Position numbers and translations under genes: made by a program. From the NCBI GenBank assembly GCA_017405545.1, contig JAFRAF010000029.1:1-22219 (forward strand): a DNA stretch of 22,219 bases, written 5' to 3'. Shown here in pieces: positions 1 through 7,035 of this stretch (position 1 is the stretch's first letter; each line of letters begins with the position of its first letter). Below the pieces are notes generated by a model that worked only from the letters and a program-made list of their open reading frames with translations, searched no databases and was not told the DNA's origin. The stretch comes from Oscillospiraceae bacterium. Lineage in GTDB: Bacteria > Bacillota > Clostridia > Oscillospirales > Oscillospiraceae.

Positions 1-602
1 ACGGCGGCGGACTCAAAATACAGATCGTGTGCGTGACTGTGGTCGCCCGGTATGAGCATAAGGGAACCAAGACTGTAGAGAAATGAACAGCCGCTGCCTA
101 TAGCCACAAGGGAATCCATGTTCGGGTTCAAATGGATAAGGGAGCCTAATCCGTTAATGAAAAAGCGTCTGCCGAAATACAGTACCGGTACGGTCAGCAC
201 CAGCTGAGTAAGGGCAAAGCCCATGGGAGAACTGTGCATATCCGCAAAAGCGGGGACAGGCAGACCCTTTATCATCATCTGCCCCATGGACACATAGAGA
301 AGCAGGGCAGACAGAATACAGGCGCCGATCAAATCCTTTTTCCTGGAGCTGATGTCATCGTCGAGAGGGGAGGAATCCGCGGAGTCCGGCGTATAAAGTT
401 CAGCGCCGAAGCCGGCCTTTTCCACCTTTGCGATTATGTTTTCCGGTCCGAGCCTGTTCTCGTCATACAATATGGTCATACGGCCCGTGGCAAGGTTGAC
501 GCTGCTGCTCTCGACCCCCTCGAGCTTTCTTGTGACGCGTTCCACCGCCGCGGAGCATGACGCGCATGACATTCCGCTGATGGTATAGATTTCTTCCCGC
601 AT
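1..602 (-). CDS. copA: Copper-translocating P1B-type ATPase, N-terminal part (runs off the left edge)
   Basis: The first 200 codons of a P-type ATPase that would export Cu(I) across the cytoplasmic membrane. The protein opens with a heavy-metal-associated domain carrying the metal-binding motif GMSCASC (Cys13, Cys16). A linker follows, then the first membrane helices at about residues 90-108 and 125-145, and the P1B segment HLNPNMDSLVAIGS. A His-rich loop GDHSHAHD lies near the visible end. The CPC motif, the phosphorylated Asp domain and the ATP-binding domain would lie outside the window, so completeness cannot be judged. The ATG at 600-602 is chosen because AAAGGAGG lies just upstream at good spacing, behind a sigma-A-like promoter. 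It is divergent from the two-component pair. Copper is the best guess because of the single HMA domain and NMDSL motif; silver or another soft metal is possible. Confidence 0.93.
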   Translation of the reverse strand, partial: MREEIYTISGMSCASCSAAVERVTRKLEGVESSSVNLATGRMTILYDENRLGPENIIAKVEKAGFGAELYTPDSADSSPLDDDISSRKKDLIGACILSALLLYVSMGQMMIKGLPVPAFADMHSSPMGFALTQLVLTVPVLYFGRRFFINGLGSLIHLNPNMDSLVAIGSGCSFLYSLGSLMLIPGDHSHAHDLYFESAA

Positions 603-625
603 GGATTAGCCTCCTTTAATTTGCA

Positions 626-654
626 ATTATACCAGCAAAGGCATATTCTTTCAA
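626..654 (-). promoter_or_regulatory. Sigma-A-type promoter of the copper ATPase gene
   Basis: On the minus strand TTGAAA (649-654) and TATAAT (626-631) are separated by exactly 17 nt. The predicted start falls about 20 nt before the ribosome binding site. The -35 box overlaps a 15-nt palindrome at 653-667, a plausible operator. Confidence 0.7.
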
Positions 655-667
655 CCACAATGTGGTT
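653..667. promoter_or_regulatory. Palindrome at the -35 edge of the copA promoter (possible operator)
   Basis: AACCACA-A-TGTGGTT is a perfect 7-bp inverted repeat with a one-base centre. It overlaps the two outermost bases of the -35 box of the ATPase promoter. It does not match the CopY box (TACAnnTGTA), nor the long-spacer promoter geometry of MerR/CueR activators. The binding protein is unknown. Confidence 0.4.
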
Positions 668-704
668 TTTTACAAAATGTTCACCCATAGTTTCCCCTCG
701 GGAT

Positions 705-710
705 TATAAT
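705..710 (+). promoter_or_regulatory. Probable -10 box for the two-component operon
   Basis: A perfect TATAAT lies about 104 nt upstream of the response regulator start. No good -35 is present at 16-18 nt spacing (the bases there read CACCCA), so the promoter may be weak or activator-dependent. The 9-bp tandem repeat at 759-776 would lie in the leader. Confidence 0.4.
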
Positions 711-758
711 ATATATTTTAGTGGAGCATTGCTGGTTTTTTCGCTTCTGCGGAATGTA

Positions 759-776
759 ATGCATGCCATGCATGCC
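759..776 (+). repeat. Tandem 9-bp repeat ATGCATGCC x2 upstream of the response regulator
   Basis: Two perfect adjoining copies of ATGCATGCC lie between the probable -10 box and the ribosome binding site. They are flanked on both sides by CGGAAT (around 750 and 776). OmpR-family regulators often bind short direct repeats, so self-regulation is possible, but the repeats lie downstream of the likely start point. Confidence 0.5.
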
Positions 777-813
777 GGAATACAGATCAGAGCATGACAG
801 GAGGTAAGTCATA

Positions 814-1503
814 ATGGCCAAGAGGATACTTGTTATTGAAGATGACAAAAACATTTCGGAGCTTCTGCAGATCTATCTGGAAAAGGAAGGCTTTGAGGTC
901 AGTACCGCCCTTGACGGGGGAAAAGGCATCTCAGAGTTTGAAAAGTGCAAGCCGGATCTTGTGCTTCTCGATATCATGCTCCCTGTGATGGACGGCTGGG
1001 AGGTCTGCCGCGAGATAAGGCTTTCCTCGAGCGTTCCCATTATAATGCTGACCGCCAAGGGCGAAACGCTTGATAAGGTCACGGGCCTTGACATGGGCGC
1101 CGACGATTACATAGTAAAGCCCTTCGAGGTGAAGGAACTCATCGCCCGCATACGCGCTGTCCTGCGCCGCTACGGCGAGGAGGAGGGGCCTGCGCCCAAG
1201 GTGCTCAACTATGACAAGCTGGAAATAAACATGGACGCCTTTGAATTGAAGGTGGACGGCAAGCGCGTGGATACGCCCCCCAAGGAGATGGAGCTTCTCT
1301 ACCATCTGGCCTCGTCGCCCAATAAGGTATACACGAGAAATCAGCTCCTGGATGAGGTTTGGGGCTTTGATTACTTCGGTGATTCCAGAACTGTCGACGT
1401 GCATATACAGCGCCTGAGAGAAAAGCTCGAGGGCGTCAGCGATAAGTGGTGCCTTAAAACGGTATGGGGCGTCGGATACAAGTTTGAATTGAACGAGGCC
1501 TGA
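814..1503 (+). CDS. OmpR/PhoB-family response regulator
   Basis: A DNA-binding response regulator of 229 residues, the usual length for the family. The N-terminal receiver domain (about 4-115) has the acidic pair Asp10/Asp11, the phospho-acceptor Asp53 in LVLLDIMLP, Thr80 in IIMLTAKG and Lys102 in YIVKPF. All the expected catalytic residues are therefore present. The C-terminal winged-helix domain (about 130-226) includes the recognition region RTVDVHIQRLREKL and ends with the family's GVGYKF strand. The start follows AGGAGGT with 8-nt spacing. The sensor kinase starts 25 nt downstream, so the two form an operon. The adjacent divergent copper ATPase makes a metal-stress role conceivable, but nothing in the protein itself shows that. 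Confidence 0.96.
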   Translation: MAKRILVIEDDKNISELLQIYLEKEGFEVSTALDGGKGISEFEKCKPDLVLLDIMLPVMDGWEVCREIRLSSSVPIIMLTAKGETLDKVTGLDMGADDYIVKPFEVKELIARIRAVLRRYGEEEGPAPKVLNYDKLEINMDAFELKVDGKRVDTPPKEMELLYHLASSPNKVYTRNQLLDEVWGFDYFGDSRTVDVHIQRLREKLEGVSDKWCLKTVWGVGYKFELNEA

Positions 1504-1528
1504 TTATTTCTTATGGTGAGGGATGTGC

Positions 1529-3001
1529 ATGAGCAGGAAGATGAGTCTTTACAGCAGTAACAGGATTACTGTTGTAAGCATCCTTCTTATAAGCTTTCTG
1601 ATACTCGGCATCGTGTTTCTGCTGCTGGGATATCGTGTAGTAATAAATGACAAACGGGACCAGATGAACGTGATGGCTGATGAGGCAGAGCTTCTTGTCA
1701 GCGCATATGTGAACAGCTCCCAGCTGGACGATCTGGAACTCCGCATGGGGATCACCAGTCTTGCAAGGGCCTCGGGATTCCATATTATCCTCTGTAATTC
1801 CGACGGCACGGTGGTGAACTGCTCGGACAAGGAGATAAACTGTCAGCACATCGGCATGCGTCTGGATCCCGAAATGATAATCAGTACCATTTCCAAGTCC
1901 GGCAAGGCGAATACCATTACGGACATGGGCGGGCTGTACACCGAAAAGCGCTATGTAAAGAGCCTTGTACTGGCCGTGGGCAATAATCTTGAGATCAGGG
2001 GATATATTATTCTCTCCGCGCCCGTGTCCTCCATGCTTATGCTGTGGAGGGATTTCTGTACCATTTTCCTTATTGTGCTGGGGGCGGTCATTATTGTTGC
2101 CATTGCATTGTCCTTTGCCAGCTCAAAGAGGATGGCAAAGCCGATAAACGATATGGCCATAGCGGCGTATAAGTTCGGAAGGGGAGACTTCTCCTCCAGA
2201 ATAGACTATGATGGAAACATAGATGAGATTGGAGAGCTGGCCGAGGCCTTTAACAATATGGCCGACGCCCTTGAGCAGTCGGAGACAAAAAGACGGGAGC
2301 TTATAGCCAATGTCTCCCACGAGCTGAAGACCCCCATGACCTCCATAACGGGCTTTGCGGAGGGAATACTGGACGGCACCATACCCGAGGAGCGGCAGGA
2401 GAAGTACCTGGCCATAATCGCATCGGAGGCCAGACGCCTGTCCAGACTTGTGGCGGGCATGCTGAAGATGTCACAGTTCCAGTCACAGGACTCAGCGGCG
2501 GTGCTCAAGCAGAACAGCTTTGAGGCCACAGAGGTCATACTGTCCGCCCTCGTGAGCCTTGAAAAGAAGATAGAGAGCAAGAATCTGGACGTGGACGCCC
2601 GCATACCCGAGGAGGCGGTCTCCGTGCTTGGAGACAGGGACTCCATAAACCAGGTGGTGTACAATCTTCTGGACAATGCGGTCAAATTCGCGCCCGAGGG
2701 CTCGACTATCGGTCTGGAGCTGTACAAACAGGGACCAAAGGCCTATATCTCAGTAGAAAATCAGGGCGAGACCATAAGCCGCGAGGAGCTTCCGCTGATA
2801 TTTGACAGGTTCCACAAGACCGACAAGTCCCGCAGCAAGAATACCGACGGCGTGGGCCTGGGTCTCTATATAGTCAAGACTATACTTGACAACCACGACG
2901 AGAGCATTTTCGTGTCAAGCCATGACGGTTTGACGAAGTTCACCTTCACCTTGACCATAAAACCCGCCGCCAAGGCCTCGTCGGGAAAAACAAATTCTTA
3001 A
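1529..3001 (+). CDS. Membrane sensor histidine kinase with HAMP domain
   Basis: The cognate sensor kinase, about 490 residues. In order it has a first membrane helix (about 16-40), an extracytoplasmic sensor region of roughly 130 residues, a second helix (about 172-198), HAMP (about 200-250), HisKA with the phosphorylated His in NVSHELKTPMTS (about residue 264), and a HATPase domain. The ATPase domain shows an N box (NQVVYNLLDNAVKFA) and a G2 box (GVGLGLYIV). The G1 box is atypical, reading ENQGE instead of DxGxG. The sensor region holds three cysteines and a His (LCNSDG, VNCSD, NCQH) that could bind metal or form disulfides. Possible ATG starts lie in frame at 1523, 1529 and 1541. I prefer 1529 because GGTGAG ends 8 nt before it. 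Confidence 0.94.
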   Translation: MSRKMSLYSSNRITVVSILLISFLILGIVFLLLGYRVVINDKRDQMNVMADEAELLVSAYVNSSQLDDLELRMGITSLARASGFHIILCNSDGTVVNCSDKEINCQHIGMRLDPEMIISTISKSGKANTITDMGGLYTEKRYVKSLVLAVGNNLEIRGYIILSAPVSSMLMLWRDFCTIFLIVLGAVIIVAIALSFASSKRMAKPINDMAIAAYKFGRGDFSSRIDYDGNIDEIGELAEAFNNMADALEQSETKRRELIANVSHELKTPMTSITGFAEGILDGTIPEERQEKYLAIIASEARRLSRLVAGMLKMSQFQSQDSAAVLKQNSFEATEVILSALVSLEKKIESKNLDVDARIPEEAVSVLGDRDSINQVVYNLLDNAVKFAPEGSTIGLELYKQGPKAYISVENQGETISREELPLIFDRFHKTDKSRSKNTDGVGLGLYIVKTILDNHDESIFVSSHDGLTKFTFTLTIKPAAKASSGKTNS

Positions 3002-3050
3002 AATGTTCATAAAATATCCAATAGCAGTTAACAACTTGCGATAATATAAA

Positions 3051-3059
3051 TGTTATAAT
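3051..3059 (+). promoter_or_regulatory. Extended -10 promoter in the convergent gap
   Basis: TGTTATAAT is a perfect extended -10 (TGnTATAAT), located 50 nt after the kinase stop codon. There is no -35 at ideal spacing; TTAACA lies 20 nt away. Extended -10 elements can work without a good -35. Initiation would be near 3066, and no plausible protein gene follows. Confidence 0.4.
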
Positions 3060-3065
3060 TGCATT

Positions 3066-3230
3066 GTAAAAAAGAGATACCCACAGTCGGTGCGGCGAAC
3101 AGCCCGCTGCAAGGCGTGAACTGCACCGACTTTCCTCCCCATATATTTCACTTCCATTTTTGCCGTACAAAAAATGTGACCCTCTCTTTTCCAAAAACAG
3201 CTTCCCGAAAGGGAAGCTGTTTTTGGTTCG
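3066..3230 (+). ncRNA. Candidate small RNA in the kinase-cinA gap
   Basis: This gap of 335 bases holds no convincing protein gene. A transcript starting from the extended -10 at 3051-3059 would be about 165 nt long. It would contain an 11-bp stem (AGTCGGTGCGG at 3085-3095 with its partner at 3121-3131, two wobble or imperfect pairs inside), then a single-stranded CU-rich stretch TTTCCTCCCC complementary to Shine-Dalgarno sequences, and would end at a 16-bp terminator hairpin. That order resembles C-rich base-pairing sRNAs of Firmicutes. I recognise no known family. Alternatively the region is simply the 3' untranslated region of the kinase mRNA. Confidence 0.3.
3191..3226. terminator. Strong bidirectional terminator (16-bp stem, GAAA loop)
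   Basis: A perfect 16-bp stem pairs CCAAAAACAGCTTCCC with its complement across a GAAA tetraloop. The stem carries an A-tract on its left and a T-tract on its right, so it can end transcription from either strand. It ends the plus-strand kinase transcript or small RNA. Confidence 0.88.
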
Positions 3231-3248
3231 TTTTGAAAAACAGACCAT

Positions 3249-3295
3249 AAAAAACAGCCGGCTTCCGCTGTGTCTGATGCGAAAGTCGGCCGTTT
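3249..3295 (-). terminator. Terminator of the thiI-cinA operon
   Basis: Read on the minus strand, a stem of about 15 pairs with two mismatches (arms 3252-3268 and 3279-3295, core GCCGRCTT-like) is followed by six T residues. It lies 42 nt beyond the cinA stop. Confidence 0.8.
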
Positions 3296-3336
3296 ATTTA
3301 TGTGTACGTGCTGATACCGCCGGGCCTTGTGAATAA

Positions 3337-4602
3337 TCACAGCTTTTTACCCGGATTCAGTCCGGTCATGTGTCTGCGCAGCATGTCAAAAGCCCTGTTT
3401 GTGCCGTGGATGCGGGAGCGGGCCCTGTCCATGCCGGACAGCCCGTCCTTTATATATACGCCGTCATCGGCGGCGAGAGCTATGTACATGGTCCCAACAG
3501 GCGTGCCGCGCTCATCCGTGCCGGGCCCTGCTATGCCGGTGATGCCTATTCCGTAGCTGCTGCCCAGCAGGGCCTTTACGCTCTTCGCCATCTCAACCGC
3601 CACCTCGGGGCTGACAGCACCCTTGTCGTTCAAAAGCTCATCCGATACACCCAGAAGCTTTGTCTTGGAAAGATCGCTGTAGCTGACTATACCGCCCTGA
3701 AAAACCCGGGAGGAGCCGGGAAGATCGGTTATCCTCTTTGCCATCAGGCCGCCTGTGCATGATTCGGCCACGGCGAAAGTTTTGCCGGACTCCTCAAGCA
3801 GGGCCATGACGGTGGTCTCCAGATTGCCCGTGTCGACTCCGTAGATAACATCCCCAAGGGTGTCCCGGACCTGCTTGAATATGGGGGCCATGAGTTCCTC
3901 GGCCAGCTCTCTGTTTTTGGCCTTTACCGTAAGCCGCAGCATGACCTCGCCCTCTTTGGCGTAGGTGGCCAGAGTGGGATTTGTAAGTCTCTCCATCAGA
4001 CCGTGGAGCAGACTCTCCACCTCCGATTCACCCTTGCCGTATACGTGTATGTTGTGGGAGAATATGCTCTCGTCGGACAGGGACTGGAGATAGGGCACGG
4101 CGCTGTGCCTGAGCATAGCCTTACACTCCCTCGGAGGACCGGGCAGCATTATGACACGAACTCCGTCCACCTCAAAGGCGCAGCCGGGGGCGGTGCCGCA
4201 TGTGTTGTGGAAGATGGTGCAGCCCTCGGGCAGGTAGGCCTGCCGAAGATTATTCTCGGTTAGGGGAATGCTGGGCCAGCGTTCGGTGAAGTAGCGGATT
4301 ATGTCATTGGCGTCCTTTTCGCTGTATACCAGTTTAAGGCCGAAGGCCTCGGCCAGGGTCTGTTTTGTCAGGTCGTCATATGTGGGGCCCAGGCCGCCGA
4401 CGGTGATTATTATGTCCGAGCGCCTTCGGGCTATTTCTATGACGCTTTTGAGGCGCTCCGGATTGTCGCCCACGACTGTGTGGAAGTAGGTGTCTATCCC
4501 CAGCTCTGACAGGGCCTGGGAGATGTCCTGGGCGTCGGTGTTGGCGATGTTGCCCAGCAGCAGCTCCGTGCCGACAGCTATTATCTCTGCTCTGTGGTTC
4601 AT
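3337..4602 (-). CDS. cinA: CinA-family nicotinamide-nucleotide amidohydrolase
   Basis: A CinA protein of 421 residues, the standard two-domain length. The N-terminal MoaB/MogA-like (COG1058) domain spans about 1-170, with VGTELLLGNIANTDAQ and TVGGLGPTYDD. In the family it hydrolyses ADP-ribose-type pyrophosphates. The C-terminal domain (about 265-415) is the NMN deamidase, with the catalytic-serine motif AESCTGG (Ser281), FQGGIVSYS and GITGIAGPGTDE. Together they recycle or clear NMN formed by NAD-dependent DNA ligase. In some bacteria the gene is competence-induced, but no competence gene is visible here. The ATG overlaps the stop of thiI in an ATGA arrangement, so translation is probably coupled. 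Confidence 0.96.
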   Translation of the reverse strand: MNHRAEIIAVGTELLLGNIANTDAQDISQALSELGIDTYFHTVVGDNPERLKSVIEIARRRSDIIITVGGLGPTYDDLTKQTLAEAFGLKLVYSEKDANDIIRYFTERWPSIPLTENNLRQAYLPEGCTIFHNTCGTAPGCAFEVDGVRVIMLPGPPRECKAMLRHSAVPYLQSLSDESIFSHNIHVYGKGESEVESLLHGLMERLTNPTLATYAKEGEVMLRLTVKAKNRELAEELMAPIFKQVRDTLGDVIYGVDTGNLETTVMALLEESGKTFAVAESCTGGLMAKRITDLPGSSRVFQGGIVSYSDLSKTKLLGVSDELLNDKGAVSPEVAVEMAKSVKALLGSSYGIGITGIAGPGTDERGTPVGTMYIALAADDGVYIKDGLSGMDRARSRIHGTNRAFDMLRRHMTGLNPGKKL

Positions 4603-5795
4603 AAGCGTATCCTTTCAATATTCTCAAGAGCTTCGTCTATCAGCCCCTGTACGTCAAGGGCTTTCTCCGCCTCCAGAACATCCTTGAGCCTGGGCTTTGT
4701 CTTGGGATGCTTTGGAGTAAAAATGGTACAGCAGTCCTCGTAGGGGAGGACGGAGGTGTCAAATGTGCCTATGCCCCTTGCGGAGGCTATTATCTCTGTC
4801 TTGTCAAGGCATATAAGCGGCCTGAACACCGGCAGCTCCAGCCCCTCCTGGGTCACGGCCATGGATTCCATGGTCTGGCTTGCCACCTGACCAAGGCATT
4901 CACCCGTTATGATGCCGCTGCAGCCGTTGAGCCTGCCTATGGCGTCGGCTATCTTCATCATGAAGCGGCGGGTGATTATCGTAAACAGCTCCTCGGGGCA
5001 GTTGTCCCTTATCTCCTCCTGAATATGGGTGAAGGGGACGAGCTCCAGCATCATCTTGCCACAGCGTCGGGTGAGTATGTGTCCAAGCTCGATGACCTTC
5101 TCCTTTGCCAGCTCAGAGGTATAGGGGAAGGAGAAAAAGTGTACCGGAATGATGGCGAGGCCCCGCTTTGCGGCCATACATGTGGACACGGGGCTGTCTA
5201 TGCCCCCGGACAGCAAGGATACGACCCTGCCGTTTGAGCCCACGGGCATGCCTCCGGCGCCCGGGACAGCCGGACCGTGGACATATGCCGAATAATCCCG
5301 TATCTCCAGATGCACGGTAAAGCCGGGATTGCGCACGTCCACGGGCGTATCGGGGAACTCCTCCGCCAGCAGTCCCCCAACGTACTGGCTGAGCTGTATG
5401 GAGGTCATGGGGAAGGACTTGTCCGAGCGCTTCGACTCCACCTTGAAGGACGGGGCGTTTTCAATGGCGTCCTTCAGATAGACCTTCGCCGTGTTGAATA
5501 TGTCGTCCGGGTCCTTCCTGCAGGCGGCGGCCCTGACCACGGCCACAATGCCGTATATGTCGCGGCAGGCCTCGAATGCCCCCGAGATGTCGCAGTCCGC
5601 GTCCCGGGGCTCAACATACACGGTGGACTGGACGGCGTAAATGTGAAAATTGCCATACTGCTTCAGCCTGCGGTTTACGTTTGAAACCAGCTTCATCTCA
5701 AAAGAACGGCGGTTCAGGCCCTTCAAAACTATCTCGCCCTGCTTTAAAAGGATGATATCGGTCTGGATTTTTGCGCTTGTATTCTTATCCGACAT
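4599..5795 (-). CDS. thiI: tRNA 4-thiouridine synthase ThiI (short form)
   Basis: The ATP-dependent sulfurtransferase that makes 4-thiouridine at position 8 of tRNA, and in some species feeds sulfur to thiazole synthesis. It has an N-terminal ferredoxin-like/THUMP region (about 10-170) and a PP-loop adenylation domain with SLLSGGIDSPVS (196-204). Conserved C-terminal segments are GECLGQVASQT and YEDCCTIFTPKHPKTKP, whose cysteines are candidates for sulfur transfer. At 398 residues it lacks the rhodanese domain of the E. coli enzyme, as is usual in Firmicutes. The frame stays open to 5906, but the hydrophobic extension is not ThiI-like. The ATG at 5793-5795 follows AGAGGT at 9 nt, so I use that start. 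No partner cysteine desulfurase lies in the window. Confidence 0.95.
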   Translation of the reverse strand: MSDKNTSAKIQTDIILLKQGEIVLKGLNRRSFEMKLVSNVNRRLKQYGNFHIYAVQSTVYVEPRDADCDISGAFEACRDIYGIVAVVRAAACRKDPDDIFNTAKVYLKDAIENAPSFKVESKRSDKSFPMTSIQLSQYVGGLLAEEFPDTPVDVRNPGFTVHLEIRDYSAYVHGPAVPGAGGMPVGSNGRVVSLLSGGIDSPVSTCMAAKRGLAIIPVHFFSFPYTSELAKEKVIELGHILTRRCGKMMLELVPFTHIQEEIRDNCPEELFTIITRRFMMKIADAIGRLNGCSGIITGECLGQVASQTMESMAVTQEGLELPVFRPLICLDKTEIIASARGIGTFDTSVLPYEDCCTIFTPKHPKTKPRLKDVLEAEKALDVQGLIDEALENIERIRL

Positions 5796-5922
5796 AATGG
5801 AACTACCTCTGATCAATAATATATGCGGAAGTATATGACACTTTAACAACAACAGTATAATAGAAAACGCCCGCGGAATCAATACGAAAATGCCCCATCC
5901 ACCCATATGGAGCCTGTACCTA

Positions 5923-5951
5923 TTGACTAATAGCGATGCTTAATGTAAAAT
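5923..5951 (+). promoter_or_regulatory. Promoter of the CNNM operon
   Basis: TTGACT (5923-5928) and TAAAAT (5946-5951) are separated by 17 nt, about 55 nt upstream of the first CNNM start. The rest of the 211-nt divergent gap (5796-6006) shows no other clear structure. Confidence 0.72.
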
Positions 5952-6006
5952 ATAAGGAAATTTTGAAGATGAGGAAATCAAAAGGAAAGGAAGTGGATGT
6001 CCTTTA

Positions 6007-7035
6007 ATGGATGATGGCAGTTGGTTGCTATGGATGATCGCCGCCGTACTGATTTTCTGTGCGGCATGGTTCGCGATCACCGAGACCGCGTTTGCGTCGG
6101 TCAGCAGGGCGAAGATACGGCTCAGACTCGATAAGGGCGACAGGCGCGGGATAAAAGCGGGATACGTTCTCGACAATTTTGAAAACGCCATAACGACAAT
6201 ACTGATAGGCAGCAATATCGTGCATCTGACACAGGCTGCTCTTGTCACGGTCATCGTGACAAAGAAATGGGGGCTGTCTTTTGTTGCTGTTGCAACCATA
6301 ATCACGACTGTGGTCGTGTTTCTTGCGGGTGAGATGCTGCCCAAGAGTATAGGAAAGAAATACAGCGAAAAGTTTGCCCTGGCAAATGCGGCGACGCTGT
6401 GCTTTTTTATGCGCATTTGCGCCCCCTTATCCAAATGCCTTACCGCCATCGGCAACGCTGCGGCGAAGCACACGAAGGGGGACATCGCCGTATCCGTGAC
6501 AGAGGATGAGCTCTACGACATCATTGAGGATATGACCGAGGACGGCAAGATCGACGTCCAGCACGGCGAGCTCATACAGTCCGCACTCATGTTCGACGAC
6601 ATAGGCGTAAAGCGCATCATGACCCCCTTGGACAAAATAGCGGCGGTGAATATAAACGACAGCTGCAGACAGATACTGAACGCCATAAAGACACAGCATC
6701 ACAGCAGGCTGCCCGTGTACAGGGGCAGCACTGACAACATTGTCGGTATACTTCATATACGCAGGTATATACGCGCCTATTTCAAGGACGGAGAAAAGGT
6801 GGACCTGCTCTCCGTGATGGACAAGGCCTATTACATCCCGGAAAACCGCCGTATAGACGACCTTCTCCCGGAGCTCAGCGCCCATAAACAGAATATGGCC
6901 ATAGTGGTGGACGCCTCCGGCTCTGCCCTGGGCCTTGTGACCGTTGAGGACATCCTCGAGGAGTTGGTCGGCGAGATATGGGACGAAGACGACGAGGTTA
7001 TCCCCGGCGCTGAAGAGGGGAGGGCCGGCGTATGA
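6007..7035 (+). CDS. CNNM/CBS-pair membrane protein, short paralogue lacking CorC domain
   Basis: A 342-residue member of the CNNM (DUF21)/CorB-CorC family linked to Mg2+ or divalent-cation export and resistance. Residues about 8-145 form the CNNM membrane domain, with helices near 8-30, 62-85, 90-112 and 128-148 and the family motif FLAGEMLPKSIGKK. Two CBS domains follow: about 203-260, starting RIMTPLDKIAAV and containing HHSRLPVYRG, and about 268-325, ending GLVTVEDILEELVGEIWDE. The protein stops soon after CBS2 and lacks the C-terminal CorC_HlyC domain that its downstream paralogue has. ATG 6007 is used because upstream ATG/GTG codons run straight into stops. The ribosome site (GGAAGTGG, 11 nt away) is mediocre. 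It overlaps the next gene by 4 nt, suggesting coupled synthesis and perhaps a heteromer. Confidence 0.92.
   Translation: MDDGSWLLWMIAAVLIFCAAWFAITETAFASVSRAKIRLRLDKGDRRGIKAGYVLDNFENAITTILIGSNIVHLTQAALVTVIVTKKWGLSFVAVATIITTVVVFLAGEMLPKSIGKKYSEKFALANAATLCFFMRICAPLSKCLTAIGNAAAKHTKGDIAVSVTEDELYDIIEDMTEDGKIDVQHGELIQSALMFDDIGVKRIMTPLDKIAAVNINDSCRQILNAIKTQHHSRLPVYRGSTDNIVGILHIRRYIRAYFKDGEKVDLLSVMDKAYYIPENRRIDDLLPELSAHKQNMAIVVDASGSALGLVTVEDILEELVGEIWDEDDEVIPGAEEGRAGV

Noticed and set aside
671..680. CopY-type copper box in TACAAAATGT
   Set aside because: The spacing between TACA and TGT is off by one base and the final A is missing, so it does not fit TACAnnTGTA.
3059..3250. A 63-codon ORF in the kinase-cinA gap
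   Set aside because: No ribosome site, it runs through the terminator hairpin, and its composition looks random.
5796..5906. N-terminal extension of ThiI beginning MGGWGIFVLIP
   Set aside because: The hydrophobic leader is not part of the ThiI family, and a proper ribosome site (AGAGGT) precedes the internal ATG at 5795.
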